A DNA stretch of 55,172 bases, from NCBI GenBank assembly GCA_030539655.1, contig JAUNXT010000005.1:1-55172 (forward strand). The letters run 5' to 3'. This DNA is from Methanocorpusculum sp. Lineage in GTDB: Archaea; Halobacteriota; Methanomicrobia; Methanomicrobiales; Methanocorpusculaceae. The notes under the pieces are model-generated. The model saw nothing but the letters and a program-made list of their open reading frames with translations. It ran no database searches and was not told where the DNA came from. Every line of letters starts with the position of its first letter. Position 1 is the stretch's first letter. The translations under genes and the position numbers were made by a program. This document shows positions 32,207-41,358 of the stretch, in pieces.

Positions 32207-34342
32207 ATGGCAGAAGAACTTGAAGTAATCGACCGGGCAGAGGAATGGAGCGGTTTCCTCAAAAAGAAGTACAAGTCGGCGCTCAACAAAATATCCCGTG
32301 AATATCCGAGCACACGCTCACTTGAAATAGAGTATGATGTTCTGGAAAAGTACGGTAAAACCGGAATTATCCTAGCAGACGATTTGTTAGAGCATCCCGG
32401 AAAAACCTTAGGCGACATAAAAGATGCCATCCGCTCGGCAAATCTGGTCTCAGGAAAGGATGTTGAGGGACGTGACATCACAGAGGACATCATCAAGGGA
32501 ATCAACATCAGATTCGTGCACCTCCCGCGAAAGACCAGCATCCGCGACATCAGATCAGAGCACATCAACAAATTCATCAGCGTCGACGGCATCGTCCGCC
32601 GGGTAACAGAAGTCCGCCCAAGACTTGTAATCGGAGCATTCCGCTGCGCAAACGGGCATATCACAAGGAAGGTTCAGGACTACGGAACGTACAGCGAACC
32701 TGATATGTGCGGAAACGCCGAGTGTACGCAGAAAAAGCTGGAACTGGTCCAGGCCCTTTCCACCTTCATTGATTCACAGAAACTCCGCATTCAGGAAACC
32801 CCCGAAGGTCTGCGCGGAGGTGAACAGCCGCAAACCATCGATATCGACTGTGTTGACGATATCTGCGGAGTGGTAGCTCCGGGGGACCGTATCATAATCA
32901 ACGGCATCCTCCGCAGTGTTCAGCGCATCCAGAACGGGCAGAAAAGCACCGTCTTTGACCTCTATATTGAGTGCAACTCGATTGAGATTTCCATCAAGGA
33001 GTTCGAGGAGGTGGACATCTCTGAAGAGGATGAAAAAGTCATCAAAGAACTCTCCACTGACCCGGCGATTTACGGAAAAATTGCCCGTTCGATTGCACCT
33101 ACCATCTACGGAAACGATGATGTCAAGGAGGCAATCGCTTTACAACTCTTTGGAGGAATCGCTAAAGAAATGCCCGACGGAAGCGGCCTCAGGGGCGATA
33201 TCCATGTTCTTCTGGTGGGAGACCCGGGTATTGCAAAGTCCCAGCTGTTGCGCTATGTGATAAAACTTGCCCCCCGCGGCGTTTACACCTCCGGAAAGTC
33301 CGCATCATCCGCAGGTCTTACAGCAGCAGCTGTCAAAGATGATATGGAAGGCGGGCGCTGGACACTGGAAGCCGGAGCTCTTGTTCTGGCGGATAAAGGA
33401 ATCGCCGCGGTCGATGAGATGGATAAGATGCAGAAGGAAGACCGTTCATCCCTTCACGAAGCAATGGAACAGCAGTCCATATCCGTTGCAAAGGCAGGAA
33501 TTAACGCGACACTTCGCACCCGCTGCTCACTTTTAGGGGCAGCAAACCCGAAGCTCGGACGGTTTGACGAGTATGTGAATATCTCAGAGCAGATTAACAT
33601 GCCACCGTCGCTTCTCTCCCGTTTTGACCTCATCTTTATTATGAAGGACCAGCCGGATGAAACCCGCGACTTAAACATCGCAAACCATATTCTGCGGGCA
33701 CATTCGGCAGGAGAAGAGATTATGCGGCACCGGAAATATCCGATTCCCGGAGCGGACGAGGAGTATTTCAAAGAAAAGCTTAAGCCGGTTTCCGCAGAAA
33801 TCGATGCTGTGATGCTCCGGAAGTATCTGGCGTATGCAAAACGAACCTGTTTCCCGATTATCACCAGGGAGGCAGAGAATGCCCTTATCTCATACTACAA
33901 AAAACTCCGGAGTGTTGCCTATGACAGTCAGGATAAACCGGTCCCGGTGACCGCAAGAAGTCTCGAAGCACTTGTCCGCCTCGGAGAGGCAAGCGCACGC
34001 GTACGTCTCGCTGATGAGATAACAATGGAGGATGCGGCACGTGTAATCAAAATTGTTGATACATGTCTGCGTCAGGTAGCATACGATCCAAAATCCGGCA
34101 ACCTTGATATCGACAAAATTGCATCAAGCACCACGAAGGCCGGAAGAACCTTACGCCGCGATCTGAAGAAGGCTGTCGAGGCCCTTGCAGACTCTGACGG
34201 ACGTGCAGGGCTTGATGTTTTGTATCAGCATCTGGAGAAACAGAACTACACAAAGGAGGAGATTGAACGGATGATTGAACAGATGCGTTTATCCGGAGAG
34301 ATTCTGCTCCCAAAGAACAACACCATAAAACTATTACAGTAA
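32207..34342 (+). CDS. mcm: Replicative helicase MCM
   Basis: The protein has 711 residues. It forms the ring-shaped 3' to 5' DNA helicase of the archaeal replication fork. The N-terminal domain has an OB fold and a zinc site (FRCANGH followed by MCGNAECTQK). The AAA+ core has Walker A GDPGIAKSQLL near residue 340, Walker B AAVDEMDKM, and the arginine-finger region PPSLLSRFDLIF. A winged-helix domain ends the protein. The length leaves no room for an intein. mptD follows after 12 bases and is probably co-transcribed. Confidence 0.97.
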   Translation: MAEELEVIDRAEEWSGFLKKKYKSALNKISREYPSTRSLEIEYDVLEKYGKTGIILADDLLEHPGKTLGDIKDAIRSANLVSGKDVEGRDITEDIIKGINIRFVHLPRKTSIRDIRSEHINKFISVDGIVRRVTEVRPRLVIGAFRCANGHITRKVQDYGTYSEPDMCGNAECTQKKLELVQALSTFIDSQKLRIQETPEGLRGGEQPQTIDIDCVDDICGVVAPGDRIIINGILRSVQRIQNGQKSTVFDLYIECNSIEISIKEFEEVDISEEDEKVIKELSTDPAIYGKIARSIAPTIYGNDDVKEAIALQLFGGIAKEMPDGSGLRGDIHVLLVGDPGIAKSQLLRYVIKLAPRGVYTSGKSASSAGLTAAAVKDDMEGGRWTLEAGALVLADKGIAAVDEMDKMQKEDRSSLHEAMEQQSISVAKAGINATLRTRCSLLGAANPKLGRFDEYVNISEQINMPPSLLSRFDLIFIMKDQPDETRDLNIANHILRAHSAGEEIMRHRKYPIPGADEEYFKEKLKPVSAEIDAVMLRKYLAYAKRTCFPIITREAENALISYYKKLRSVAYDSQDKPVPVTARSLEALVRLGEASARVRLADEITMEDAARVIKIVDTCLRQVAYDPKSGNLDIDKIASSTTKAGRTLRRDLKKAVEALADSDGRAGLDVLYQHLEKQNYTKEEIERMIEQMRLSGEILLPKNNTIKLLQ

Positions 34343-34354
34343 TTGGAGAATACC

Positions 34355-34678
34355 ATGGCAACAGACAGAGAAAACGCGGTTTTTGAGGCCGCAATCAAAC
34401 TCGGGGCGCTCTATCACCAGTTTGTGGGAACGCCTATCTCACGCTCGACTGCAGACAAAGTTGAGGCAGCGATTGAAAGCGCTGTATCGCTTCAGCCCTA
34501 TGTGACATCAATACATGTTCACCTTGACCGCTCGCTTATGAACGAAAACCCATTTGGGTACTCGGAACTTTGCGGGGCCATGTATGATGTGGTAATCGAA
34601 ACTGAGTATAACGGCACAAAGTGTAAAGCGGGATTAAAGTTTGAAAACGGATATCCCATGATGCGGATACTGGAATAA
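34355..34678 (+). CDS. mptD: Archaeal dihydroneopterin aldolase
   Basis: The protein has 107 residues from ATG 34355, preceded by TTGGAGAA at 34343-34350, a good RBS. The sequence matches the archaeal MptD family: AAIKLGALYHQFVGTPIS, VHLDRSLMNENPFGYSEL and an EYNGTKCKAGL strand. It cleaves dihydroneopterin to 6-hydroxymethyl-dihydropterin and glycolaldehyde on the way to tetrahydromethanopterin, the C1 carrier of methanogenesis. The dihydropteroate-synthase-like gene at 48856 may act later in the same pathway. Confidence 0.88.
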   Translation: MATDRENAVFEAAIKLGALYHQFVGTPISRSTADKVEAAIESAVSLQPYVTSIHVHLDRSLMNENPFGYSELCGAMYDVVIETEYNGTKCKAGLKFENGYPMMRILE

Positions 34679-34690
34679 AAGAAAGGTGAA

Positions 34691-34716
34691 GGGGCGTCCT
34701 TAAAGCCCTCTTTTTT
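34691..34716 (+). terminator. Hairpin and T-run terminator of mcm-mptD
   Basis: GGGC at 34692-34695 pairs with GCCC at 34705-34708 and a run of T follows to 34716. The A/T-rich bases beyond may also stop transcription from the convergent alcohol dehydrogenase gene. Confidence 0.6.
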
Positions 34717-34735
34717 AAAAATTTATTTTAAAAAA

Positions 34736-35896
34736 TTATTTAAACATCTCTTCGTACATCGCGCGTGCAGCATCTTCAGTTACCTGACGCGGAGTAAGCG
34801 GTGCGAAACACTCCACAACAACCTTTGGCGCCAGAGCAGCGGCGGATTCCTGGGTTACATTGAATGCGGAAAGCGGAGGCATCCCAACACTCTCGTCACG
34901 GAATTTCTTGTATGCAGCGCCTGTAAGCTGTGCAATCTGCTCGGGGTCTTCATTTCCGGTAAACTTTGCGCCGAGGATCTCTCCTATTTTACGGACTTTT
35001 GCAGGAACAACCGGAGCAATAAAGTGCAGTGCCGAGGGGCAGGTGTACGCGCATGCGGCCCCGTGCGGCACATGGAGGCACCCTCCAAGGACATGTGCGA
35101 GGGAGTGGCCGACATGTGCGCAGCAGTTGGAAAGGAGCCATCCTCCAAGAGATGAGGCAATCAGCATGTGCTCACGTGCTTCAATGTCGTGTCCGTCTTT
35201 CATCGCCCGCGGGAGATACTCTGCAATCTCCTGCATGACTTTTTCGCAGATAGGGGCTACAATCGGGCTTGTAAGAACTGTGGTGTAGGCTTCTGCCGCA
35301 TGACTGAATGCATCAAGACCGGTCATGGCAGTAAGGCCTTTTGGCATTCCTACGGTCAGTTCAGGGTCCAGAATAACATACTCGCTCATTGCATTATAGC
35401 CGACAATTGGTACTTTCTCCCCTGTTTTGGAGTTGGAAATAATAATTCCGTTTGAAAGTTCGGCTCCGGTTCCGGAAGTCGTCGGAATGGAAATAAGACC
35501 GGGGCTGTACTGCATCTGTACCTCCGGATTTGCGTAATCCAGGATGTGTCCGGGATTAAATCTGAGGACTGTTACTCCTTTTCCGGTATCAATGGTGGAG
35601 CCTCCGCCGACAGCTACAACACAGTCACAACCGGACGACTTGCATAAATCTGCGGCTTCTTCTACAATGTGCTCCGGCGGGTCAGACTGCACTTTGTCGA
35701 AAGTTACTGCATCAATACCTGCATTTTTCAGAACGGTAAGGATTTTTTCGGCGATACCGGTGTCGCGGATACCTGCATCATAAAGGACAAATGCTTTGTG
35801 GTATCCGGCAGCGGTGATGATTTCTCCCAAGGTTGACAGGGTTCCTGCCCCTGATACAACCTTGAATCTCTGGGTCAGTGCGAAATTTAACGGCAT
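34736..35896 (-). CDS. Iron-containing (group III) alcohol dehydrogenase
   Basis: The protein has 386 residues. The N-terminal NAD(P)-binding half has VVAVGGGSTIDTGKGV and IPTTSGTGAELS. The C-terminal helical half carries the metal ligands: Asp and His in GLDAFSHAAEA, His in HSLAHVLGG and His in HVPHGAAC. It interconverts alcohols and aldehydes or ketones; the substrate is unknown. It lies 36 bases after an aldehyde dehydrogenase gene with an RBS, GGAG, between them, so the pair likely works on one substrate series, such as an alcohol to an acid through the aldehyde. Confidence 0.92.
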   Translation of the reverse strand: MPLNFALTQRFKVVSGAGTLSTLGEIITAAGYHKAFVLYDAGIRDTGIAEKILTVLKNAGIDAVTFDKVQSDPPEHIVEEAADLCKSSGCDCVVAVGGGSTIDTGKGVTVLRFNPGHILDYANPEVQMQYSPGLISIPTTSGTGAELSNGIIISNSKTGEKVPIVGYNAMSEYVILDPELTVGMPKGLTAMTGLDAFSHAAEAYTTVLTSPIVAPICEKVMQEIAEYLPRAMKDGHDIEAREHMLIASSLGGWLLSNCCAHVGHSLAHVLGGCLHVPHGAACAYTCPSALHFIAPVVPAKVRKIGEILGAKFTGNEDPEQIAQLTGAAYKKFRDESVGMPPLSAFNVTQESAAALAPKVVVECFAPLTPRQVTEDAARAMYEEMFK

Positions 35897-35932
35897 ATTT
35901 TTTTCTCCAGATGTTATATGATGTATCTCTAT

Positions 35933-37408
35933 TTAATCCTGCGGGTAGAACCCGAGCGGGGATTCAAATGTACTGATTTCGATTGATTTTATCTGACGGT
36001 AATGGTCGAGAGCGCATTTGTTAATCTCACGACCGATTCCGGACTGTTTCATTCCTCCAAACGGAATACCTGCCGGAACATTTGAACATGAGTTAATCCA
36101 GACACGTCCGGACTCAACTGCCTGTGCCACGCGGAGCGCTTTGTTAATGTCCTGCGTCCAGACAGCACCTGCAAGACCGTATTTGCTGTCATTTGCCATG
36201 GCGATGACTTCCTCTTCGGTCCTGAACTTAATGACAACACCAACAGGCCCGAATATTTCCTCCTGTGCGATACGCATGTCATTGGTTCCTTCAAGAAGAG
36301 TCGGCTCAATGAAGAATCCTTTTCCAAACTCGCCGTCGGTCAGGCGGTGACCTCCAACTGCAACTTTTGCTCCTTCCTGTTTTCCGATTTCGATGTAGCC
36401 GAGGACTTTATTCATCTGCTGCTCATTAACGATGGCACCCATCTGGGTGGTGAATTCCGCGGGGTTTCCAACATTGATTTTCTTAAATGCCTTAACGAGG
36501 GCGGCTAAGAATTTGTCGTAGATTCCTTCCTGTACGAAGATACGGGAACCTGCCGCACAAACTTCTCCCTGGTTGAAGAGAATTCCAAGCTGTACGCCGT
36601 CGATGGCTTTTTCAAAGTTGCAGTCGTCAAAGAAGATGTTCGGGGATTTACCGCCAAGTTCAAGGGTTGCAGGGATTAAGCGCTTTCCTGCAGCTTCTGA
36701 TACTTTGTATCCGACTGCGGTTGACCCGGTAAATGAGAGCTTTTTAATTCCCGGGTGATCGAGGATGTACTGACCTGCCTTGTCTCCGGCACCGGTGATG
36801 ATATTTAAGACGCCTGCCGGCAGAATGTCTGCTAAAAGATCCGCCAGAACAAGAGCTGTTACCGATGTGGAGGAAGAGGGCTTGAATACAACACAATTTC
36901 CTGCGGCAAGCGCTGGGGCAAGTTTCCATGAACCAATCATTAACGGGAAGTTCCAGGGAACAATCTGACCGACAACACCGAGCGGCTCGGAGACCATAAT
37001 TGCCATAGTGTTTGCATCAACTTTGGTGACCGCCCCTTCTTCTCCGCGGATGAGTCCTGCGTAGTAGCGGAACTGGTCGGCGGTTGTCGGGATATCAATG
37101 ATGGTTGCCTCACGAATCGGTTTTCCGGAATCCTGGGATTCAAGAGATGCGAGAAGCGGCGCATTTGCATCAATAACGTCTGCTATTTTATTCAGGATGA
37201 CCGCGCGCTCCGCATTGGTTTTTGCTTTCCATTCGGGGAAAGCCTGCCATGCTGCAGTTACCGCGGCATCTACATCTGCTGCGGTTGCTTCCGCACAAAC
37301 GGTAATCAATGCCCCGTTTGCCGGATTCCGTGCTTCAAAGGTTTTTCCGTCGGAGGATTTCTGCCATTTGCCTCCGATAAAAAGACCGTACTCTGACTTT
37401 AATTCCAT
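35933..37408 (-). CDS. NAD(P)-dependent aldehyde dehydrogenase
   Basis: The protein has 491 residues from ATG 37408. An in-frame ATG ten codons upstream lies inside the TATA-like ATTTATATGG and is rejected. It has the full ALDH superfamily layout: PWNFPLMIGSWKLAPALAAG for cofactor, FTGSTAVGYKV, the general-base Glu in LELGGKSPN, the catalytic Cys in NQGEVCAAGSR, and EEIFGPVGVV. It oxidises an aldehyde to the acid. It is the first gene of a two-gene operon with the iron-type alcohol dehydrogenase. Betaine-aldehyde or general aldehyde dehydrogenases are the closest type by eye. Confidence 0.92.
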   Translation of the reverse strand: MELKSEYGLFIGGKWQKSSDGKTFEARNPANGALITVCAEATAADVDAAVTAAWQAFPEWKAKTNAERAVILNKIADVIDANAPLLASLESQDSGKPIREATIIDIPTTADQFRYYAGLIRGEEGAVTKVDANTMAIMVSEPLGVVGQIVPWNFPLMIGSWKLAPALAAGNCVVFKPSSSTSVTALVLADLLADILPAGVLNIITGAGDKAGQYILDHPGIKKLSFTGSTAVGYKVSEAAGKRLIPATLELGGKSPNIFFDDCNFEKAIDGVQLGILFNQGEVCAAGSRIFVQEGIYDKFLAALVKAFKKINVGNPAEFTTQMGAIVNEQQMNKVLGYIEIGKQEGAKVAVGGHRLTDGEFGKGFFIEPTLLEGTNDMRIAQEEIFGPVGVVIKFRTEEEVIAMANDSKYGLAGAVWTQDINKALRVAQAVESGRVWINSCSNVPAGIPFGGMKQSGIGREINKCALDHYRQIKSIEISTFESPLGFYPQD

Positions 37409-37492
37409 ATTATTCTTACTTATTTGTGCGCTAACCATATAAATGTCATCGGTTATGTCTGATGTGATGCGGGCACCTGGCGCCTGAAATGT

Positions 37493-37501
37493 AAAAAAAA
37501 A
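37493..37501 (-). terminator. T-run terminator of ilvE
   Basis: On the minus strand a run of nine T follows about 20 bases after the ilvE stop. A GC-rich partial dyad (CGCCAGGTGCCCG) lies just beyond it. Confidence 0.4.
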
Positions 37502-37522
37502 TGAGGGGAAGTGGTGGAAAAA

Positions 37523-38386
37523 TTAGTATTCTGTTCCGGTGGTCTGCGTCTCTTCCTGGAAACCTTTAAGGAGCTGTTTGTAGACCGGCCCGGGTTTTCC
37601 GCATCCGATGGTTCTTCCGTCGATCTTTACCACTGGGCAGAGTTCAGCCATTGTTCCGGAGCACATGACCTCGTCTGCGGTGTATAAATCATAGAGACCG
37701 ACATCAGTAATCTCCACCCTGATGCCTAACTTTGCCGCGACCTCGAGAATGACCATGCGGGAGATTCCCTTTAAGTTGTTGAGGGTGTGCGGAGTGTACA
37801 TAACGCCGTTTTTGATGAGATAGATGTTGTCTCCGGAGCCTTCCGCGACTTTTCCGGTGTGGTCGAGAAAGATTGCCTCGTCGCCTCCCTTATAGTTTGC
37901 CTCAATCTTTCCAAGAATGTTGTTCAGGTAGTTTAAGGATTTGATATTTGGCGGGAGAGAGTCTGGGGTGTTTCTCCTGACAGCAACCGTAACTGCAGCG
38001 ATTCCTGTCTCATAGAGGTCGCCGTACATCGCACCAACCGGAGCTGCGGAGCAGATAATAGTAGGCTTTGGACAGGATTTCGGGTCCATTCCCATTGCTC
38101 CTCTGCCGCGGGTGAAGATTGGTCTGATGTATGCGGCCTTCAGATTGTTTTTACGAAGGGTTTCCAGGATGATTTCGGTCATCTCCTCTTTGGTGACTCC
38201 GGGGTCCAGATCAATGGCCTTTGCCGAGTCGAAGAGTCTGTCAACATGTTCTTTCAGTCTGAAAACTCTTCCGTTGTATGCACGGATGCCTTCAAAGACA
38301 CCGTCACCGTACAGGAAACCGTGATCGAAGATGGATACGGTTGCTTCCTCTTCAGGTACATATTTACCGTTAATATAAACTAACAT
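37523..38386 (-). CDS. ilvE: Branched-chain amino acid aminotransferase
   Basis: The protein has 287 residues, a fold type IV PLP enzyme. It does the last step of leucine, isoleucine and valine synthesis. [25 protein letters not shown] at the N-terminus, the Schiff-base lysine in [20 protein letters not shown] and [11 protein letters not shown] are all present. The latter two and the GDGVFEGIR loop favour the branched-chain enzyme over D-amino-acid aminotransferase or aminodeoxychorismate lyase. It is transcribed alone from a leaderless-type promoter. Confidence 0.92.
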   Translation of the reverse strand: MLVYINGKYVPEEEATVSIFDHGFLYGDGVFEGIRAYNGRVFRLKEHVDRLFDSAKAIDLDPGVTKEEMTEIILETLRKNNLKAAYIRPIFTRGRGAMGMDPKSCPKPTIICSAAPVGAMYGDLYETGIAAVTVAVRRNTPDSLPPNIKSLNYLNNILGKIEANYKGGDEAIFLDHTGKVAEGSGDNIYLIKNGVMYTPHTLNNLKGISRMVILEVAAKLGIRVEITDVGLYDLYTADEVMCSGTMAELCPVVKIDGRTIGCGKPGPVYKQLLKGFQEETQTTGTEY

Positions 38387-38404
38387 GCTAATATCATTCG
38401 ACTT

Positions 38405-38454
38405 TTAAAGATATAGATGTTGTTATGAAATGAACCAGGTATCAAATCATTTCA
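38405..38454 (-). promoter_or_regulatory. ilvE promoter with upstream palindrome
   Basis: On the minus strand CTATATCTTTAAAAG (about 38404-38418) is the TATA region, 25 bases before the ATG at 38386. Just upstream, TGAAATGA (38426-38433) and TCATTTCA (38447-38454) form a perfect 8-bp inverted repeat with a 13-base spacer. The position suits a transcription factor acting on ilvE; no factor is known from the window. Confidence 0.45.
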
Positions 38455-38589
38455 GCCCGAAACGAATTACTCTTGAATTACTGCAGAAAATTGGTACAAC
38501 CCCGTGACTATGATACTGAGAGGGGGTATTAATAGACTATAAACTTCTGCTGTGATGCAGCGTGATTATTCAGAAACCGTTAAAAAAGA

Positions 38590-39495
38590 TTATCCGCGGA
38601 GGATTTCTTTTGCCTCTTCGAGGCTTTTATCTTCCACGGTTATTGCATAGATTGCATTACAAAACTTTACGGCTTCTGCAAGGGACTTCTGGTGAATGTT
38701 CCGTCCGGTTGCATTTCCGGATGCGCCGCCGATGTGAATCTGGTTATAGAGTTCTTCGAGGAACTTCTCCTCGGACGTGGCAGACCCTCCCGCACAGACG
38801 AGTTTTGTTCTTCCTGCCGCTTTTACCGCCTCCTGAAGGAGTGCGGCATCCGATTTTCCGTCCTTTTTGGGAGCGTTCACTTTTACAAAATCAGAACCGA
38901 GACATGCCGCACATCCAGCAGCGCCTGCGATTAAATGCGGGTCCTTCTCATCTTTTACCGCCTTTCCACGAGGATAAATCCAGAGAACGGTGACCATTCC
39001 GTGGAAGTGTGCATCGTTGATGAGTTCTGCCGCTTCGGTGAGCATCTCTGCTTCGTTTTCGCTTCCAAGGTAGATAGTGTAACCGACTGCGGGGATTTTT
39101 ATGTGATATTCTTCAGCGATGTCTGCTATCTGTGCAACCGTCCAGAGCTGGCGGGAAGAGGGGTCTTTCTGAGAGACACCCACGAGATGCGTCTTTGAGT
39201 TCATCTTGACGAGATAGGGGATATCAGGATAGTCCATTGCGTAGCGTGCAAGAAGTCCCAGCTGGACGGCAAGTACTCCTACCTTTCCCTGCGAGGCAAT
39301 TCTGAACAGATGTTCGGGGTCTGCATCGTCTGCAGGGATTCCTGCTCCGCAGAAGTCGTCATTTAAGTGTTCCATCTTCTGGTCGCCTGCAAAAAGCATG
39401 AGGCGGCCTGAACCTTTCGTTATAAGGTTGTAATTTTCGATGTAGGTCTCGCGCATAGCGGACGGCACATCGAGCGGTACTTTCACATCAGCCAT
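38590..39495 (-). CDS. Class I fructose-bisphosphate aldolase-like protein (FbaB/DhnA type)
   Basis: The protein has 301 residues, a TIM barrel of the archaeal class I aldolase/DeoC superfamily. The likely Schiff-base lysine is in DFVKVNAP, and the phosphate-binding end is CAGGSATSEE followed by GGASGNATGRNI. LMLFAGDQKMEHL near the N-terminus also fits this group. Related proteins include fructose-1,6-bisphosphate aldolase and 2-amino-3,7-dideoxy-D-threo-hept-6-ulosonate synthase. The longer N-terminus and lack of the usual GIDHG motif make the exact substrate uncertain. It is divergent from queD. Confidence 0.75.
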   Translation of the reverse strand: MADVKVPLDVPSAMRETYIENYNLITKGSGRLMLFAGDQKMEHLNDDFCGAGIPADDADPEHLFRIASQGKVGVLAVQLGLLARYAMDYPDIPYLVKMNSKTHLVGVSQKDPSSRQLWTVAQIADIAEEYHIKIPAVGYTIYLGSENEAEMLTEAAELINDAHFHGMVTVLWIYPRGKAVKDEKDPHLIAGAAGCAACLGSDFVKVNAPKKDGKSDAALLQEAVKAAGRTKLVCAGGSATSEEKFLEELYNQIHIGGASGNATGRNIHQKSLAEAVKFCNAIYAITVEDKSLEEAKEILRG

Positions 39496-39598
39496 AGATA
39501 CTTAATCATTTGGTTTACACACCTAAATATCTTGTTAAAAAAGAATGCGGTTCCTATCACATACCTTATACTCTCTCACGAACAATACATAAGCAGAA

Positions 39599-40003
39599 AT
39601 GCCCACGACAATCTACAAGGAAACACACTTCGACGCAGCTCACCGGCTGATGCACTATGACGGGAAATGTTCGCGTCTTCACGGACACCGCTGGTCAGTC
39701 GAAGTCTGGATGACCGGTGGAATCAATGAAAAAACAAAAATTCTCATTGACTATAATATCATAAAAAATATCATAGACGTGTTCGACCACCAGATAATCC
39801 TGAACTGTGAAGACCCGCTGGTATCTGCAGTCTCCCCCTTCCAGACACCGGTTACAACCATCGGAGACCCCACAAGCGAACTGCTCGCAGAAGACATCAG
39901 AGAGAGACTCAACAGATACTGCAAAGAAAACGCTGCAGACGTCCGGGTCAGCAAAATCCGCGTCTGGGAGTCCGAAGGCTGCTTTGCAGAGGTCGGGGAA
40001 TGA
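39599..40003 (+). CDS. queD: 6-carboxy-tetrahydropterin synthase
   Basis: The protein has 134 residues of the PTPS fold. It turns dihydroneopterin triphosphate (or its precursor) into 6-carboxy-tetrahydropterin in preQ0 synthesis. Zinc ligands are His15, His28 and His30 (FDAAHRL and CSRLHGHRW), and the CxxxHGH spacing with Cys24 is that of QueD rather than mammalian PTPS. It is the first gene of queDEC and overlaps queE by four bases. In archaea preQ0 is the precursor of archaeosine in tRNA. Confidence 0.93.
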   Translation: MPTTIYKETHFDAAHRLMHYDGKCSRLHGHRWSVEVWMTGGINEKTKILIDYNIIKNIIDVFDHQIILNCEDPLVSAVSPFQTPVTTIGDPTSELLAEDIRERLNRYCKENAADVRVSKIRVWESEGCFAEVGE

Positions 40004-40611
40004 ACGTAACAGAAACATTTGTAAGTCTGCAGGGTGAAGGGAGACATCAGGGAAAGCCCTGCTTCTTCCTCCGTCTTTCCGGATGCAACCTCCGCTGTGC
40101 ATGGTGTGATACGGAGTATGCGTTTGAAAAAGGAGCAGAGCGCTCCATCGAAGACATTGTAAAGGAAATCTCGGAGTCCGGAGTCAGATATGTCTGCATA
40201 ACGGGAGGCGAACCGCTCCTGCAAAAAAAAGAACTGCTCCCGCTTCTTACCATCCTCAGCGCCGCAGAGATAACAGTAGATATCGAAACCAACGGAACAA
40301 TCGGATTTGCCGACATGCAGCCGTCAGCATCCGTATGTATGGATGTCAAGTGTCCTTCATCCGGAGAGATGAGCGACCTCTCACTCTTAAACGACTTAAC
40401 GGAAAACGACAGCGTCAAGTTTGTCATCGGAGATGAGGCAGACTACATCTATATGGTGCACGTGCTTGCCTCATACAAAAACCTCCGTGCGGAAATATTT
40501 GTAACACCGGTTTACGGAACGGACACAAAGTGGCTTGTTGAGACCATCATCAAAGAACATCTCCCGGTCAGATTCCAGATTCAGCTCCACAAACTGGAGG
40601 GGATTCAATGA
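40000..40611 (+). CDS. queE: 7-carboxy-7-deazaguanine synthase (radical SAM)
   Basis: The protein has 203 residues. It is a small radical-SAM enzyme that contracts the ring of carboxy-tetrahydropterin to 7-carboxy-7-deazaguanine. The cluster motif is CNLRCAWC (Cys29, 33, 36), TGGEPLLQ is the SAM-binding GGE motif, and [13 protein letters not shown] at the N-terminus binds substrate in the family. It overlaps both queD and queC by four bases. Confidence 0.94.
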   Translation: MNVTETFVSLQGEGRHQGKPCFFLRLSGCNLRCAWCDTEYAFEKGAERSIEDIVKEISESGVRYVCITGGEPLLQKKELLPLLTILSAAEITVDIETNGTIGFADMQPSASVCMDVKCPSSGEMSDLSLLNDLTENDSVKFVIGDEADYIYMVHVLASYKNLRAEIFVTPVYGTDTKWLVETIIKEHLPVRFQIQLHKLEGIQ

Positions 40612-41279
40612 AAGCAGTATGCCTCTTGTCCGGCGGGATGGACTCAACAACCCTCGCCTACACTGCAAAAGACATGGGCTATGACATCTTAGCCCTCCAC
40701 ATCAACTACGGACAGCGGACCGAAAAAAAGGAACTTGAATGCGCAAAAAAAATCGCCGACCATCTGGAAGCTCTGGAGTTCATCGAGATTAACCTGGACT
40801 ACTTCACCAGATTCGGTGCAAGCAGTCTAACCGACTTCAGCATCCCGGTGGAAAAAGGCGCCCTGGGCCGTGTGGAACAGCCAAACACTTACGTTCCCTT
40901 CAGAAACGGAAACCTCATCGCAATCGCAGCATCATTCTGCGAAGCAAAAGGAGGGGATGCGATATTTATCGGCGTACAGTCAGGAGACCACACCGGATAT
41001 CCTGACTGTACTCCGGAGTTCATCTCTGCCATGCAGAATGTCATAAACATCGGAACACAGACTGAAAAGAAGATTCAACTCCTGACACCGTTTGTCCGGA
41101 TGAACAAAACAGAGATTCTCAGGGAAGGACTGGGACTCCATGTCCCGTATGAGGATACCTGGTCATGTTACTCGGAAAATGAGGAATCCTGCGGCGTGTG
41201 CTCATCATGTCTTTCACGACTGAAAGCATTCGCGGATTTAGGCATACAGGACCCGATTGCGTACAAAAAGAAGGAATAA
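40608..41279 (+). CDS. queC: 7-cyano-7-deazaguanine (preQ0) synthase
   Basis: The protein has 223 residues. It converts 7-carboxy-7-deazaguanine to preQ0 with ATP and ammonia. The PP-loop [13 protein letters not shown] is at the N-terminus and the C-terminal zinc site is CxxxxxxxCxxCxxC ([16 protein letters not shown]). [16 protein letters not shown] is also typical. It ends the queDEC operon and is followed by a T-rich terminator. Confidence 0.95.
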   Translation: MKAVCLLSGGMDSTTLAYTAKDMGYDILALHINYGQRTEKKELECAKKIADHLEALEFIEINLDYFTRFGASSLTDFSIPVEKGALGRVEQPNTYVPFRNGNLIAIAASFCEAKGGDAIFIGVQSGDHTGYPDCTPEFISAMQNVINIGTQTEKKIQLLTPFVRMNKTEILREGLGLHVPYEDTWSCYSENEESCGVCSSCLSRLKAFADLGIQDPIAYKKKE

Positions 41280-41282
41280 AGA

Positions 41283-41298
41283 TTTTTTTTATTTTTTT
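41283..41298 (+). terminator. T-rich terminator of queDEC
   Basis: Two T-runs of seven or more bases, broken by a single A, come directly after the queC stop and before the convergent cofD gene. Confidence 0.5.
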
Positions 41299-41358
41299 AA
41301 TTTATAATCCCAGGCAACCAGGCAGAAAAAAGAAGGGATAAAACAGACACCACAAAAC

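Noticed and set aside
39751-40224. Long antisense frame opposite queD and queE
   Set aside because: It is a mirror of well-supported genes on the plus strand and has no domain. Similar antisense frames occur opposite uvrC, carB, argD, hisD and others.
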